Notes: generated from the sequence alone by a model not told the origin. A DNA stretch of 64,000 nt from SIG587 sp045544035 (GCA_045544035.1 JAZPYE010000008.1:62001-126000), one strand, 5' to 3'. Counted from the first letter of the stretch, positions 9,011 to 18,712 are shown. Numbers and translations are program-made.

Positions 9011-10231
9011 TTACAGTGTTACTTTATGGAACACCTTTTTACCCTTTTTAATAATAATTCCGTTTGCGATTTTTTCCTTTTCAATCTGTAAAGAAACATC
9101 GCTTATCTTTTCATCATCAACCGAAACGCCGCCCTGCTGAACAAGACGTCTTCCCTCACCCTTCGAGGGTGCAAGACCTGCAATAACCAGAAGGTCTAAA
9201 AGACCGATTTTACCATCGGTAAAATCATCATCGGTAAGAGTTGTGGTGGGCATATTAGCGTTATCGGCACCGCCGCCGAAAAGGGATTTTGAAACATCTC
9301 TTGCCTTGGTGGCCTCTTCCTCGCCGTGAACGAGTTTAGTAAGTTCGTAAGCTAAAATATCCTTAGCCTCGTTAAGTTTGCTGCCTTCCCAGTCGTTCAT
9401 AGCATCAATTTCTTCTAAAGGTAAGAAGGTAAGCATTCTGATGCATTTTAAAACATCCTGGTCGCCCACGTTTCGCCAATACTGATAAAACTCATAAGGG
9501 CTTGTCTTTTTGGGGTCAAGCCAAACTGCGCCGTTGGCGGTTTTGCCCATTTTCTTGCCTTCAGAGTTCATTAGCAGGGTGATGGTCATAGCATAGGCAT
9601 CTTTACCGAGTTTCTTACGAATAAGCTCGGTACCGCCAAGCATATTAGACCACTGGTCATCTCCGCCGAACTGCATATTGCAGCCATACTCCTTATAAAG
9701 GTGATAAAAGTCATAGCTTTGCATAATCATATAGTTAAACTCAAGGAAGGAAAGACCCTTTTCCATTCTTTGCTTATAGCACTCGGCTCGAAGCATATTA
9801 TTAACTGAAAAACAGGCGCCAACCTCGCGGAGAACATCGATATAGTTAAGTTTTAAAAGCCAATCGGCGTTGTTAACCATTTGGGCCTTGCCCTCGCCGA
9901 ATTCAATAAACTTTGACATTTGCTCCTTAAAGCAGTCGCAGTTGTGCTGAATCATTTCGGGGGTCATCATTGTTCTTAAATCGCTTCTGCCCGAAGGGTC
10001 ACCGATATATCCTGTGCCGCCGCCGATAAGGGCGATGGGGCGATTGCCTGCCATCTGCAAACGCTTCATAAGGCAAAGAGCCATAAAGTGGCCAACATGA
10101 AGGCTGTCGGCAGTGGGGTCAAAGCCAATATAGAAAACAGCTTTACCGGAGTTAACAAGCTCTCTAATTTCAGGTTCATCGGTTACCTGGGCAATAAGTC
10201 CTCTGGCAACAAGTTCTTCATAAATTTTCAT
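9011..10231 (-). CDS. tyrS: Tyrosyl-tRNA synthetase
   Basis: Charges tRNA-Tyr with tyrosine in the cytoplasm. 406 residues, the usual length for the bacterial TyrRS. Class I signatures are present: HVGHF near residue 48 in a YIGFDPTADSLHVGH context, and the KMSKS-type loop GKKMGKTANG near 230. A C-terminal S4-like tRNA-binding domain follows (GRRLVQQGGVSVDDEKI). It begins 1 nt after the recN stop, making it the last cistron of the long minus-strand operon. No T-box leader is possible at this spacing, so expression depends on the operon promoter or an internal one inside recN. Confidence 0.97.
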   Translation of the reverse strand: MKIYEELVARGLIAQVTDEPEIRELVNSGKAVFYIGFDPTADSLHVGHFMALCLMKRLQMAGNRPIALIGGGTGYIGDPSGRSDLRTMMTPEMIQHNCDCFKEQMSKFIEFGEGKAQMVNNADWLLKLNYIDVLREVGACFSVNNMLRAECYKQRMEKGLSFLEFNYMIMQSYDFYHLYKEYGCNMQFGGDDQWSNMLGGTELIRKKLGKDAYAMTITLLMNSEGKKMGKTANGAVWLDPKKTSPYEFYQYWRNVGDQDVLKCIRMLTFLPLEEIDAMNDWEGSKLNEAKDILAYELTKLVHGEEEATKARDVSKSLFGGGADNANMPTTTLTDDDFTDGKIGLLDLLVIAGLAPSKGEGRRLVQQGGVSVDDEKISDVSLQIEKEKIANGIIIKKGKKVFHKVTL

Positions 10232-10232
10232 T

Positions 10233-11894
10233 TTAACTTCTCCTATCTAACAATTCCTTAGCGGAATTATACATATTTTCTGTTATATCGGCACCCGACA
10301 TAATTCGGGCAAGCTCGTGAATTCTTCCCTCATAACTGAGTTTTGTAAGGTTTGTAAAGGTTCTGCCGCTGCTTGTAGTCTTTTCAATAAGGAAATGAGT
10401 GTCGGCATTTGCGGCAATTTGCGCTAAATGGGTTATGCAGATAACTTGATGGCTGCCTGCAACATTTTTAAGAACATTACCAACCTTATCGGCAGCGCGG
10501 CCGCTGATTCCCGCATCAATTTCATCGAAAATAAGGGTTGGAACCTCGTTTTTGTTGAGCAACACATTTTGGATTGCCAGCATAACGCGGGAAAGCTCAC
10601 CGCCCGAGGCAATTTTTGAAAGGGGCTTTGCGTTTTCGCCTGCGTTGGCGCTGATTAAAAACTGTACCTCATCACAGCCAAGGCGGGTGTATTTCCCTTT
10701 TTTAAATTCAACCACAAATTTAACATCGGGCATATTGAGAAAGGAAAGAATTTCGCAAACCTTTTTTTCAAAACCCTTTGCCGCTTTTTGCCTTGAAACA
10801 GTAAGGGCATTTGCCTTTTGGATAAGCCTCTCTTGAGACTGACTGAGCTGTTCCTCCAGCTCCTCAATGCGTTCATCGCTAAAGGTGATTTTATCAAGTT
10901 CGGCCTTTGCCTCATTTAAGGTTTGGAGCAGTTTTTCCTCGCTGTCACCGTATTTTAACATAATACGGCGAAGTAAATCAAGTCTTTCGGTCATTTTATC
11001 AAGGTTTTCGCTGCTGAATTCATCGTTTGAAATAAAATTTTCAATATGAGCGGCAATGTCTCGAATTTTCAACAAAATTTCTTCAAGGGAGCTTATATCG
11101 TTATCATATTCTTTAAGCTTTGTAGAGAGGAGCAGGTTTTTAACCGAATCAACCCCATCAATAACGCCGCTTTCCCCTTCACTGCCGCTAAATGTAGCGG
11201 CGGCCTTGTTTAAAAGCTTTAAATTATGCTCAAAACTGCGGGCAATGGCGATTTTTTTCTTTAACTCATCAAGTTCGCCCACTCTAATGTTTGCGGCTTC
11301 AAGCTCATTTATTTGGAATTTAAGATAATCGGTTTTTCTCGCCTTTTCATCCTCATCGGTTTCAAGGCTCGCAATTTCTTTTCTTATCTCCTTAAAGAGC
11401 TTATATTCCTGAAGGTAATCTTCCAGCAATTTTTCATTTTCGGCAACACGGTCAACATAAAAAATGTGCATATCAGGATTTAAGAGATTTTGATTATCGT
11501 GCTGACCGTGAATGGTGATGAGAAGCTTGCCGATTTCCTTTAAAACGGTGGCTGTTACGGGAATTCCGTTAATTTTAATGCTTCCCTTTCCCTCTAACGA
11601 CAAAACTCTGGATATGTAAAGCTCACCGTTTTCATCGGGGGAAAGTCCATTTTCTGAAAGGGCGTTTATGATGTCCTCGGTAAGGCAGTCAAACTGGGCG
11701 CAAACGGTAGCCTTTTCGGCGCCGTTTCGAATGAGCTCTTTTGAAGTGCGCTCGCCCAGCACCGCATTTATGGCATCAATAATAATGGATTTACCCGCGC
11801 CGGTTTCGCCGGTTAGGAGATTGAATCCATTTGTGAAATCAATATTTGATTGTTCAATAACCGCAATATTCTCAATATGCAGATATTTTAACAT
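10233..11894 (-). CDS. recN: DNA repair protein RecN
   Basis: SMC-like ATPase acting at DNA double-strand breaks. 553 residues: N-terminal Walker A GETGAGKSIIIDAINA, long coiled-coil middle, and C-terminal signature and Walker B (KIASGGELSRVMLAIQ, PTLIFDEIDAGISG), closing with a TNLTKLSYEGRIHELARI tail. Lies between argR and tyrS in the conserved order argR-recN known from Bacillus and Clostridia. Spacing to argR is 15 nt. Confidence 0.97.
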   Translation of the reverse strand: MLKYLHIENIAVIEQSNIDFTNGFNLLTGETGAGKSIIIDAINAVLGERTSKELIRNGAEKATVCAQFDCLTEDIINALSENGLSPDENGELYISRVLSLEGKGSIKINGIPVTATVLKEIGKLLITIHGQHDNQNLLNPDMHIFYVDRVAENEKLLEDYLQEYKLFKEIRKEIASLETDEDEKARKTDYLKFQINELEAANIRVGELDELKKKIAIARSFEHNLKLLNKAAATFSGSEGESGVIDGVDSVKNLLLSTKLKEYDNDISSLEEILLKIRDIAAHIENFISNDEFSSENLDKMTERLDLLRRIMLKYGDSEEKLLQTLNEAKAELDKITFSDERIEELEEQLSQSQERLIQKANALTVSRQKAAKGFEKKVCEILSFLNMPDVKFVVEFKKGKYTRLGCDEVQFLISANAGENAKPLSKIASGGELSRVMLAIQNVLLNKNEVPTLIFDEIDAGISGRAADKVGNVLKNVAGSHQVICITHLAQIAANADTHFLIEKTTSSGRTFTNLTKLSYEGRIHELARIMSGADITENMYNSAKELLDRRS

Positions 11895-11909
11895 ATCACA
11901 CCGCCAAAA

Positions 11910-12374
11910 TTACAATAAATTTTTTAACTTTGCCACAAGTCGGGTGGCTCTTTCGGTATCACGAGTAATTATGAAAATGGTGTCATCACCTGCAAGACTG
12001 CCGAGAATGTCATCACCAAAAAGGTTATCAACAGCAACACAGGCACTACTTGCCATACCGGGATAGCATTTAATAACAACATCGTTCATTGCGCTGTTAA
12101 TTGAAACCACAGCGTGGCCGAAAACATCGGCATAATGATTATAGGGCGGCTTTACCACCTTTTCGCCCTTTTCCTTTGCAGGATTTATGTAGCGATAGGT
12201 GCCGTTTCTATCAAGGGCTTTAATAATTCTTAAATCCTTAATATCTCTTGAAACGGTGGACTGTGTTGCTTCAATGCCTGCATTAAGCAAGGCATTTTGA
12301 AGGTCATCCTGGGTTACAATGATATTGTTTTCAATTATTTTAAGGATTGTTTCCTGTCGTTTAGCTTTGTTCAT
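11910..12374 (-). CDS. argR: Arginine repressor ArgR/AhrC
   Basis: 154 residues. The N-terminal winged helix-turn-helix (TILKIIENNIIVTQDDLQ, STVSRDIKDLRIIKAL) binds ARG boxes. The C-terminal domain has the arginine-binding and hexamer segment (GMASSACVAVDNLFGDDILG, GDDTIFII). It represses arginine biosynthesis and activates catabolism in response to arginine. Conserved location directly upstream of recN supports the call. Starts 1 nt after the nadK stop. Confidence 0.95.
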   Translation of the reverse strand: MNKAKRQETILKIIENNIIVTQDDLQNALLNAGIEATQSTVSRDIKDLRIIKALDRNGTYRYINPAKEKGEKVVKPPYNHYADVFGHAVVSINSAMNDVVIKCYPGMASSACVAVDNLFGDDILGSLAGDDTIFIITRDTERATRLVAKLKNLL

Positions 12375-12375
12375 T

Positions 12376-13218
12376 TTAGTGCTCCCTGAATTTCATAGAA
12401 AGTGTTTTATAAAAGGAACGGTCATTCAGACGAATAAGCTTAACACTGTTCTCGGATTTTGTAACATAAATTTCGGTGTAGGGTTTAACTGTTAAAGATT
12501 TTCTGCCATCAACCGAAAGGAAAATGTCGGCACGCTTTTTAGAAAATGCCTTGAGTTTAACAACCCTGTCACCGCCTAAAATAATGGGTCTTGCAGTGAG
12601 AGAATGTGAGCAAATGGGGGTAACTGTCATATTTTCTACCTGTGGGTCAACAATGGGGCCGCCCGCCGACATTGAATAGGCCGTGGAGCCTGTTGGGGTA
12701 GAAATAATGATGCCATCGGCACGGTAGTTAATGCTGTCGTTTTCAACGTAGGCGCTTACATCGATAATTCTGGACATAAAACCGCAGGTGATAACGGCAT
12801 CGTTCATTGCGCAAAAGGAGCCAACCTCCTTACCGTTTTCCACTACCTTTATATCAAGGAGCATACGCTTTTCTGTGGTGTACTCCCCTGTTTTAAGCTT
12901 TGAGAGAAGCTGAATTTCGCTGGGCTCAATGTTGGCAAGAAAGCCGAGGCGACCTGCATTAACGCCGATAATCGGCTTATCATATTTTGCGGCAACCTTG
13001 GAAAAACGGATAATGGTTCCGTCGCCGCCAACCGTTATAATAACATCGGCTGTTTTAAAAAGTTCCTCCTCACTTGCGTGAAGATAATAACTTCCGCAAA
13101 TGTCCTCCGGCAGGTAGGCTTCAATATCCAAGGATTTTAAAAGCTTACCAATGTTATCAACCGTTTCGGGACAGCCGCGTTTATCAAGATTGGGTAAAAC
13201 TGCAACCTTCACTTGCAT
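12376..13218 (-). CDS. nadK: NAD kinase
   Basis: Phosphorylates NAD+ to NADP+ in the cytoplasm. 280 residues with the GGDGT motif (VIITVGGDGTIIRFSKVA), the NAGRLGFLA motif, and the NAD-binding GSTAYSMSAGGPIVDPQ segment. Length is typical. It sits between tlyA and argR, as in many Clostridia; this differs from the Bacillus operon, where nadK is elsewhere. Start ATG is preceded by GGAGGGAAATGCA-type sequence. Confidence 0.96.
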   Translation of the reverse strand: MQVKVAVLPNLDKRGCPETVDNIGKLLKSLDIEAYLPEDICGSYYLHASEEELFKTADVIITVGGDGTIIRFSKVAAKYDKPIIGVNAGRLGFLANIEPSEIQLLSKLKTGEYTTEKRMLLDIKVVENGKEVGSFCAMNDAVITCGFMSRIIDVSAYVENDSINYRADGIIISTPTGSTAYSMSAGGPIVDPQVENMTVTPICSHSLTARPIILGGDRVVKLKAFSKKRADIFLSVDGRKSLTVKPYTEIYVTKSENSVKLIRLNDRSFYKTLSMKFREH

Positions 13219-13227
13219 TTCCCTCCT

Positions 13228-14040
13228 TTACTGTTTTTCGGTTAAAATATGAGAACTCTCAACGAGTTCCTTTATGTTAGCCCCGCTTTTATCCTCGGGG
13301 GTAGTGTCTTTTTCAATGTAGGCAAGATATTCAATGTTGCCCTCAGGTCCTCTTATGGGGGAAAAATCAAGCCCTAAAATGCTAAAACCATTATCAAGGA
13401 TAACGCCCTTGATTTTTTCGATTACTGCAATATGCACGGCAGGGTCGCGAACAACACCTTTTTTACCCACATTTTCTTTGCCTGCCTCAAACTGAGGTTT
13501 AATGAGGCACACGGTTTTTCCGCTCTCCTTTAAAAGGGGATTTAATGCGGGCAAAATGAGGGCAAGTGAAATGAAAGAAACATCAATGGATGCAAAATCA
13601 AGGCTGTCGGGCACCTGCTCACTTGTTACATACCTAAAGTTTGTGCGTTCCAAATTCACCACACGCTCATCACAGCGAAGCTTCCAAGCAAGCTGACCGT
13701 AGCCCACATCAATGGAATACACCTTTTTGGCGCCGTTTTGAAGCATACAGTCGGTAAAGCCGCCTGTTGAGGCGCCAATATCGGCGCAAACAGTATCCTT
13801 TAAATCAATGCCGAAAACGGTCATTGCTTTATCAAGTTTCAGTCCTCCACGGCTCACAAATTTAAGTGTGGCACCGCGCACCTCAAGAATATCGGTTGTT
13901 TTAATTGTCATGCCGGCCTTGTCTGCTTTTTGGTTGTTTACATAGACATTGCCTGCCATTATGAGGGTTTTAGCCTTTTCACGGCTTTCGGCATAGCCTG
14001 CCTCAAAAACTGCCGTGTCAAGCCTGATTTTATCACTCAT
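13228..14040 (-). CDS. tlyA: TlyA-family rRNA 2'-O-methyltransferase / hemolysin-like protein
   Basis: 270 residues: N-terminal S4 RNA-binding domain (RLDTAVFEAGYAESREKAKT), then an FtsJ-like SAM domain with VCADIGASTGGFTDCMLQNG and the K-D-K-E-type segments SLDFASIDVSFISL and CLIKPQFEAGKE. The homologous TlyA of mycobacteria methylates 16S and 23S rRNA. The gene directly abuts dxs (start 1 nt after the dxs stop), the same order as yqxC in Bacillus. The methylated nucleotide in this organism is not known. Confidence 0.92.
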   Translation of the reverse strand: MSDKIRLDTAVFEAGYAESREKAKTLIMAGNVYVNNQKADKAGMTIKTTDILEVRGATLKFVSRGGLKLDKAMTVFGIDLKDTVCADIGASTGGFTDCMLQNGAKKVYSIDVGYGQLAWKLRCDERVVNLERTNFRYVTSEQVPDSLDFASIDVSFISLALILPALNPLLKESGKTVCLIKPQFEAGKENVGKKGVVRDPAVHIAVIEKIKGVILDNGFSILGLDFSPIRGPEGNIEYLAYIEKDTTPEDKSGANIKELVESSHILTEKQ

Positions 14041-15882
14041 TTAGTTTTCTCCCAGTGTTTTAACAATGCTTTGTGCATCAAGCTTAAATTTTCTTATTGT
14101 CCCTTCCACATCACAAGCAGGAACAAAGGTGTTATCAATGTTAACCGCCTTAAAGCTGCCACCAAATGAATTTTCAAGCAGCCTTGCGGCAAGATGCTCG
14201 CTAACCGAACCTGATTTAATGCTTTCCTCGTAAAAATAAACCTTTTTAAAACCTAAAACAGTCTTTACAAGCTCATCACTTAAAGGATAAATTTTATTAA
14301 GCTTTATAACAGTAATGCTTAAGCCGTTTGCCTTTAATTGCTCATAAGCGGCGTAAACCTCGTTAAATTCCCTGCCGTAGGTTAAAACAGCAACATCGCT
14401 TTTATCACCAAAAACCGTAAATTCTTTATCATCATAGGTAAATGGTGTTTTATTTTCCACAGTTCCTCTGGGATACCTAACCGCGCAAAGTTCATCGCTG
14501 TCTGCCACCTTTTTAAGGGTTAACTCAAGCTCTGTAAGATTTGCGGGGGAATAAATTTGCATATTAGGAACAGTGCTTAAAAATGCAACATCAAAAAGGC
14601 CTTGGTGGGTTTCGCCGTCCTCACCTACAACACCAGCTCTATCAACACAAATTTTAACGGGAATGTTGGCAATGGCGGCATCGTGAATGATTTGGTCATA
14701 AGACCTTTGCAAAAATGAAGAATAAACCACGAAAAATGGATTCATTCCACCTTTTGCAAGGCCACCCGAAAATGTCATTGCGTGCTCCTCAGCAATGCCA
14801 ACATCAAAAAATCGGTCGGGGAAATTTTCGGCAAAGGCGCCAAGTCCCGTGCCCTCGCACATTGCGGCGGTTATAGCGCAAATTTTATCATTCTTTTGGG
14901 CCAACTCGCAAAGAGTTTTACCGCAAACCGAGGAAAAGGTTTCTTTTGAAGATGACTCCACGCCCTTTTCAATATCAAATGAGGAAACGCCGTGGTAGGC
15001 GTTGGGATTTTCCTCAGCAAAGGAATAGCCTTTACCCTTCTTAGTCATAACGTGAACGATTGCAGGGCGATTTTGCTCCTTCGCAATGGTGAAAATGTTT
15101 TTAAGCTTGGCAATATCGTGTCCATCAACAGGGCCAAGATAACTAAAGCCCATGCTTTCGAAAATATTGCATTTATAAATTGCATTTTTAAGGGCTTTTT
15201 TTGACCTAAACATTGCTGCATAGATATATTTACCAAGGGGAATGCTCTTTAAAAACTTTTGGAAATTATGCTTAAAGCGGTAGTAGCGAGGCTTTGTGCG
15301 AATAACGCTGAAATACCTTGCCATTGCGCCCACATTTTTGGAAATTGACATTTTATTGTCATTTAGAACAACGATAAAGGGTCCCTCGGCATCACCTGCG
15401 TTATTAAGGGCCTCGTAAATCATACCGCCTGTCATAGCGCCATCACCCACAACCGCAATGGATGCGTGGGTGCTGTCCTTACGGGATGTTGCCTCAAAAA
15501 TTCCGTAAGCCGCAGAGATAGAATTACTGCTGTGCCCCGTTATAAAAGAATCGTGCTCGCTCTCAGAGGGGCGCATAAATCCCGAAAGTCCACCCTCCTT
15601 ACGAAGAGAGTCGAAACGGTCAAGGCGGCCTGTTAAGAGCTTATGGGTGTAGCACTGGTGACCAACATCGAAAATAACCGAATCCTTAGGTGTGGAAAAA
15701 ACACTGTGCAGTGCCACGGTAAGCTCAACAACGCCAAGGTTTGATGCCAAGTGTCCACCCGTTTTTGAAACCGTTTTGATAAGGCAGTCACGGATTTCCT
15801 CGCACAGAATCTTCAGTTCACTGTTATTAAGTTTTTTAACATCATCAGGCGAGTTAATCTGCCTTAAAAATTTGTAATCCAA
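14041..15882 (-). CDS. dxs: 1-deoxy-D-xylulose-5-phosphate synthase
   Basis: Thiamine diphosphate enzyme condensing pyruvate with glyceraldehyde-3-phosphate, first step of the MEP isoprenoid pathway. 613 residues. N-terminal HLASNLGVVELTVALH and GDGAMTGGMIYEALNN with the TPP-binding ...NDNKMSIS segment; central GPVDGHD; transketolase-like second domain (GIAEEHAMTFSGGLAKGG, DRAGVVGEDGETHQG). The start is a TTG codon (DYKFLRQIN follows) with only a weak AGGA far upstream, so translation may depend on coupling with ispA, whose stop is 21 nt away. Confidence 0.97.
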   Translation of the reverse strand: MDYKFLRQINSPDDVKKLNNSELKILCEEIRDCLIKTVSKTGGHLASNLGVVELTVALHSVFSTPKDSVIFDVGHQCYTHKLLTGRLDRFDSLRKEGGLSGFMRPSESEHDSFITGHSSNSISAAYGIFEATSRKDSTHASIAVVGDGAMTGGMIYEALNNAGDAEGPFIVVLNDNKMSISKNVGAMARYFSVIRTKPRYYRFKHNFQKFLKSIPLGKYIYAAMFRSKKALKNAIYKCNIFESMGFSYLGPVDGHDIAKLKNIFTIAKEQNRPAIVHVMTKKGKGYSFAEENPNAYHGVSSFDIEKGVESSSKETFSSVCGKTLCELAQKNDKICAITAAMCEGTGLGAFAENFPDRFFDVGIAEEHAMTFSGGLAKGGMNPFFVVYSSFLQRSYDQIIHDAAIANIPVKICVDRAGVVGEDGETHQGLFDVAFLSTVPNMQIYSPANLTELELTLKKVADSDELCAVRYPRGTVENKTPFTYDDKEFTVFGDKSDVAVLTYGREFNEVYAAYEQLKANGLSITVIKLNKIYPLSDELVKTVLGFKKVYFYEESIKSGSVSEHLAARLLENSFGGSFKAVNIDNTFVPACDVEGTIRKFKLDAQSIVKTLGEN

Positions 15883-15903
15883 AAAAATTCACGGTCCTGT
15901 CAA

Positions 15904-16782
15904 TTAGTATGTTCTGTTTAAAAGCTGTTCTGTAAGGGCTAAAATTTCCTTTTTATTGCCCTCGTAAACATTCAGCATTTCCTTTGCCTCGGCCGTAAGG
16001 CTTCTTGCCTTTTCACGGCAGGCATCAATTCCAAGGGCAGTCACAAAGGTGAATTTGCCATTTTTAATATCGCTGTTAATGGGTTTGCCAAGCTCGCTTT
16101 CATCACCTGTGGCATCAAGAATGTCATCAATTATTTGGAAGGCAAGGCCAAGGTTGTAGGCAAATTTTTCACCTGCCAGCACCTGTTTGTTATTGCCACC
16201 GCCAAGAATAGTACCGATTTTAACTGCAGCGCAAATAAGCGCGCCGGTTTTGCGGCGATACATTTCGGTTAAGGTTTCAAGGGAATTTACATTTCCGTTG
16301 TTTTTAAGGTCGATAACCTGACCGCCAATCATACCGTTAACGCCTGCGCATTCGGCCAAAACCGAAAGGCTTTCGATAATGCGATATTCCGCAATTCCCT
16401 TTGTTTTAAGGGCAAGGCCAAATGCCTCGGTTAAAAGTGCATCGCCTGCAAGCAGTGCGATGTTTTCGGGGAATGCCTTGTGGCAAGCGGGCTTTCCACG
16501 GCGCATATCATCGTTATCCATGCAGGGTAAATCATCGTGAATGAGTGAATAGGTGTGTATCATTTCAAGGGCTGCCGCAAAGTTTACGGCACTGTCGGCA
16601 GTACCACCGCAAAGCTTATAAAACATAAGCATTATTGCAGGGCGAATTCTTTTGCCGCCACCGAGAGTGCTGTAACGCATTGCCTCGATAACAGCCTTGT
16701 AGGAATCGCTGGCGCCCACAAGATTTTTCTCAAGGCAGGCCTCCACTATATCGGAATATTCGTTAATAAACGATTCGCTCAT
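15904..16782 (-). CDS. ispA: Farnesyl/geranyl diphosphate synthase (polyprenyl synthetase)
   Basis: Builds C10-C15 prenyl diphosphates from IPP and DMAPP, feeding undecaprenyl and quinone pathways. 292 residues with the two aspartate-rich motifs: first DDLPCMDNDDMRRG (about residue 84) and second QIIDDILDATGD (about 217). GGKRIRPAIML is the diphosphate-binding segment. The start codon overlaps the xseB stop as TAATG, so translational coupling is likely. Confidence 0.95.
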   Translation of the reverse strand: MSESFINEYSDIVEACLEKNLVGASDSYKAVIEAMRYSTLGGGKRIRPAIMLMFYKLCGGTADSAVNFAAALEMIHTYSLIHDDLPCMDNDDMRRGKPACHKAFPENIALLAGDALLTEAFGLALKTKGIAEYRIIESLSVLAECAGVNGMIGGQVIDLKNNGNVNSLETLTEMYRRKTGALICAAVKIGTILGGGNNKQVLAGEKFAYNLGLAFQIIDDILDATGDESELGKPINSDIKNGKFTFVTALGIDACREKARSLTAEAKEMLNVYEGNKKEILALTEQLLNRTY

Positions 16783-16979
16783 TACTCACCCTCCTTTGAG
16801 GTTAAATTGAGCACCTTTTTCTTTGCTTCATCAAGTTTCTTGGTGCAGGTGTCAGACAGTTCAATGCCCTGCTCAAATAGTTTTATTGATTCCTCAAGTG
16901 AGCATTCACCCGATTCAATTTTATCAACAATTTCATTAAGCTGTGATAATGCGGTTTCAAAATCAAACTCTGCTGCCAT
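16782..16979 (-). CDS. xseB: Exodeoxyribonuclease VII small subunit
   Basis: 65 residues, a short helical protein with the family signature FETALSQLNEIVDKIESGEC followed by LEESIKLFEQGIEL. It assembles with XseA into exonuclease VII, degrading single-stranded DNA. The second ATG (16979, MAAEFDF) is chosen because AAGGAGG lies 9 nt before it, whereas the first ATG at 16985 is only 3 nt away. The gene overlaps the xseA 3' end. Confidence 0.93.
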   Translation of the reverse strand: MAAEFDFETALSQLNEIVDKIESGECSLEESIKLFEQGIELSDTCTKKLDEAKKKVLNLTSKEGE

Positions 16980-18195
16980 TATCATTTTCCTCCTTTGAAA
17001 TTACACTGCAATTGATTTTACCCTTACTCAGGGTGATTTTTATTTCATCGCCCACCGAAAGCTCGGCAGCACTTGTGACAACGCTGTTTTTCTTTTCAAC
17101 AACGCTGTAGCCACGGGAAAGCACCTTTAAGGGACTTAAAGAATCAAGTTTTAAAATTTTTTCTCGAAGTTCGGTTTCATTCTTTAAAAGCAGGTTATCA
17201 GTACCCTCTTTAAAGCGGCGTACCGATTCAAGGCGAAGCTGTTCCCTTTTATCTATTATTACGCCGTTTGCATCCTTGAAAACCGCGCTTTCTTTTACGG
17301 CGTTTAATTTGTTTTCCAAAACCTGCACTTTTCCTTTAAGAAGCGAAGCCAGCAGTTGTTTTTTAAATTTGAGCTCTTTTAGAAGTTCCTCCATATTGGG
17401 CACGGCAAGTTCAGCCGCAACCGAAGGCGTTGCCGCGCGAACATCGGCCACCAAATCACAAATGGAATAATCGCTCTCGTGCCCCACAGCCGAAATCACC
17501 GGCACTGGACTTTGGGCAATGGTTCTGGCTAAAGTTTCATCGTTAAATGCCCAAAGGTCATAGGATGAACCACCGCCGCGACCGATGATTATAACATCAA
17601 CATTTTCGCTTTTATAAATTTTTTCCAGGGCAGCCACCATATCCTGCGAGGCTGTTGCCCCCTGAACATTAACGGGGTAGCAAATGGGAGTGCAAATGGG
17701 ATAGCGCCTGTTTAAAACGCTTGTTATATCGTGAATAGCGGCACCGCTTGACGAGGTTACAACACCTACACGCTTTGGGAATTTTGGAAGGGTTCTTTTT
17801 CGCTTTTCATCAAAGAGGCCATCTTTTAAAAGAGCAGCCTTAATGCGCTCAAAATCGGCAGCCAGCTCACCCTCACCAAAGGGAAGCATATTTTCGGCAT
17901 AAAACTGATACTGCCCATCCTTTTCATAAAGCGAAACCCTGCCAAAGCAAATAACCTTTTGACCGTTTTGGGGTGTGAATTTAAGCCTTAGAGCGCTGCT
18001 TCTAAACATTACGCTGCGAATGGTTGCCGCATCATCCTTAAGGGCGAAATAAAGATGTCCGCTTGCATAATGATTTTGGAAGTTTGCAATTTCACCGCAA
18101 ACGCAAATGGAACTGAGCTTTGGATTTGCATCAAGTAGCGATTTGACATACATATTCAGTTGTCTTACCGTTATTGCCGCCTGCACAAAACTCAC
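16963..18195 (-). CDS. xseA: Exodeoxyribonuclease VII large subunit
   Basis: 410 residues. N-terminal OB-fold (VRQLNMYVKSLLDANPKLSS, GEIANFQNHYASGHLYFALK), then the nuclease domain with PKRVGVVTSSSGAAIHDI, VDVIIIGRGGGSSYDLWAFN and SAVGHESDYSICDLVADVRA. A coiled-coil C-terminal region is predicted from the KEL/LKFKK repeats, followed by LKVLSRGYSVVEK. Works with XseB in DNA repair. Begins 1 nt after the nusB stop. Confidence 0.97.
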   Translation of the reverse strand: MSFVQAAITVRQLNMYVKSLLDANPKLSSICVCGEIANFQNHYASGHLYFALKDDAATIRSVMFRSSALRLKFTPQNGQKVICFGRVSLYEKDGQYQFYAENMLPFGEGELAADFERIKAALLKDGLFDEKRKRTLPKFPKRVGVVTSSSGAAIHDITSVLNRRYPICTPICYPVNVQGATASQDMVAALEKIYKSENVDVIIIGRGGGSSYDLWAFNDETLARTIAQSPVPVISAVGHESDYSICDLVADVRAATPSVAAELAVPNMEELLKELKFKKQLLASLLKGKVQVLENKLNAVKESAVFKDANGVIIDKREQLRLESVRRFKEGTDNLLLKNETELREKILKLDSLSPLKVLSRGYSVVEKKNSVVTSAAELSVGDEIKITLSKGKINCSVISKEENDNGSRV

Positions 18196-18196
18196 C

Positions 18197-18583
18197 TTAT
18201 TTTACAATATTTCCAAGCACTCCGTTAACAAAGGAAGCATCCTCTGCCACCGAAAACTTTTTAGAAAGCTCAACCGCTTCATTTATTGAAACCGATTCGG
18301 GCACACTTTCAATAAACTTGATTTCATAAACCGCCAAGCGGAGAATGGCAAGAGCAACCTTTGAAATTCGTTCAATTTTCCAGTTTTTAAGGTGACCTGA
18401 AATTTCTTCATCAAGCTCGTCGCACTTTTCACAAACACCGAGGAAAACCTCTTTGGAATAATCGTCGATTTCAATTTCGCGAATCTCTTTTGCATATTCT
18501 AAAATTTCTTCGGGAGAATCGTTTCGAAACATTTCTTCGAAAATCAAAACAAATGCCTGTTCTCTTGCTTCTTTTCTTGTCAT
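18197..18583 (-). CDS. nusB: Transcription antitermination factor NusB
   Basis: 128 residues, all helical. Binds boxA RNA with S10 (NusE) in rRNA antitermination. Family features: N-terminal TRKEAREQAFVLIFEE, then LKNWKIERISKVALAILRLA and the C-terminal SINEAVELSKKFS with DASFVNGVLGNI. The second ATG (18583) is chosen because NusB proteins begin just before the arginine-rich R..AR motif; neither ATG has a strong ribosome binding site. First gene of the ten-gene minus-strand operon. Confidence 0.94.
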   Translation of the reverse strand: MTRKEAREQAFVLIFEEMFRNDSPEEILEYAKEIREIEIDDYSKEVFLGVCEKCDELDEEISGHLKNWKIERISKVALAILRLAVYEIKFIESVPESVSINEAVELSKKFSVAEDASFVNGVLGNIVK

Positions 18584-18619
18584 AAACAAAACCGCTTTCA
18601 TAAATATTCATAATTATTC

Positions 18620-18647
18620 ATTTTATATTCTACTACATTGGTTACAA
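18620..18647 (-). promoter_or_regulatory. Candidate promoter of the nusB operon
   Basis: Read on the minus strand: TTGTAA (18647-18642), 16-nt spacer, TAAAAT (18625-18620). It lies about 40 nt upstream of the chosen nusB start. It is a moderate match only. Confidence 0.5.
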
Positions 18648-18683
18648 ATTTTCAAGAAATATTATAAGATTATATAATAATAC

Positions 18684-18712
18684 TTGTAAAAAAAATAAAT
18701 TATTGCTATAAT
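18684..18712 (+). promoter_or_regulatory. Promoter of the DivIVA-like gene
   Basis: TTGTAA (18684-18689), 17-nt spacer, TATAAT (18707-18712), about 55 nt upstream of the start codon. Divergent from the nusB promoter. Confidence 0.7.

Noticed and set aside
10231..10233. T-box riboswitch before tyrS
   Set aside because: Only 1 nt separates recN from tyrS, so no leader can exist there.
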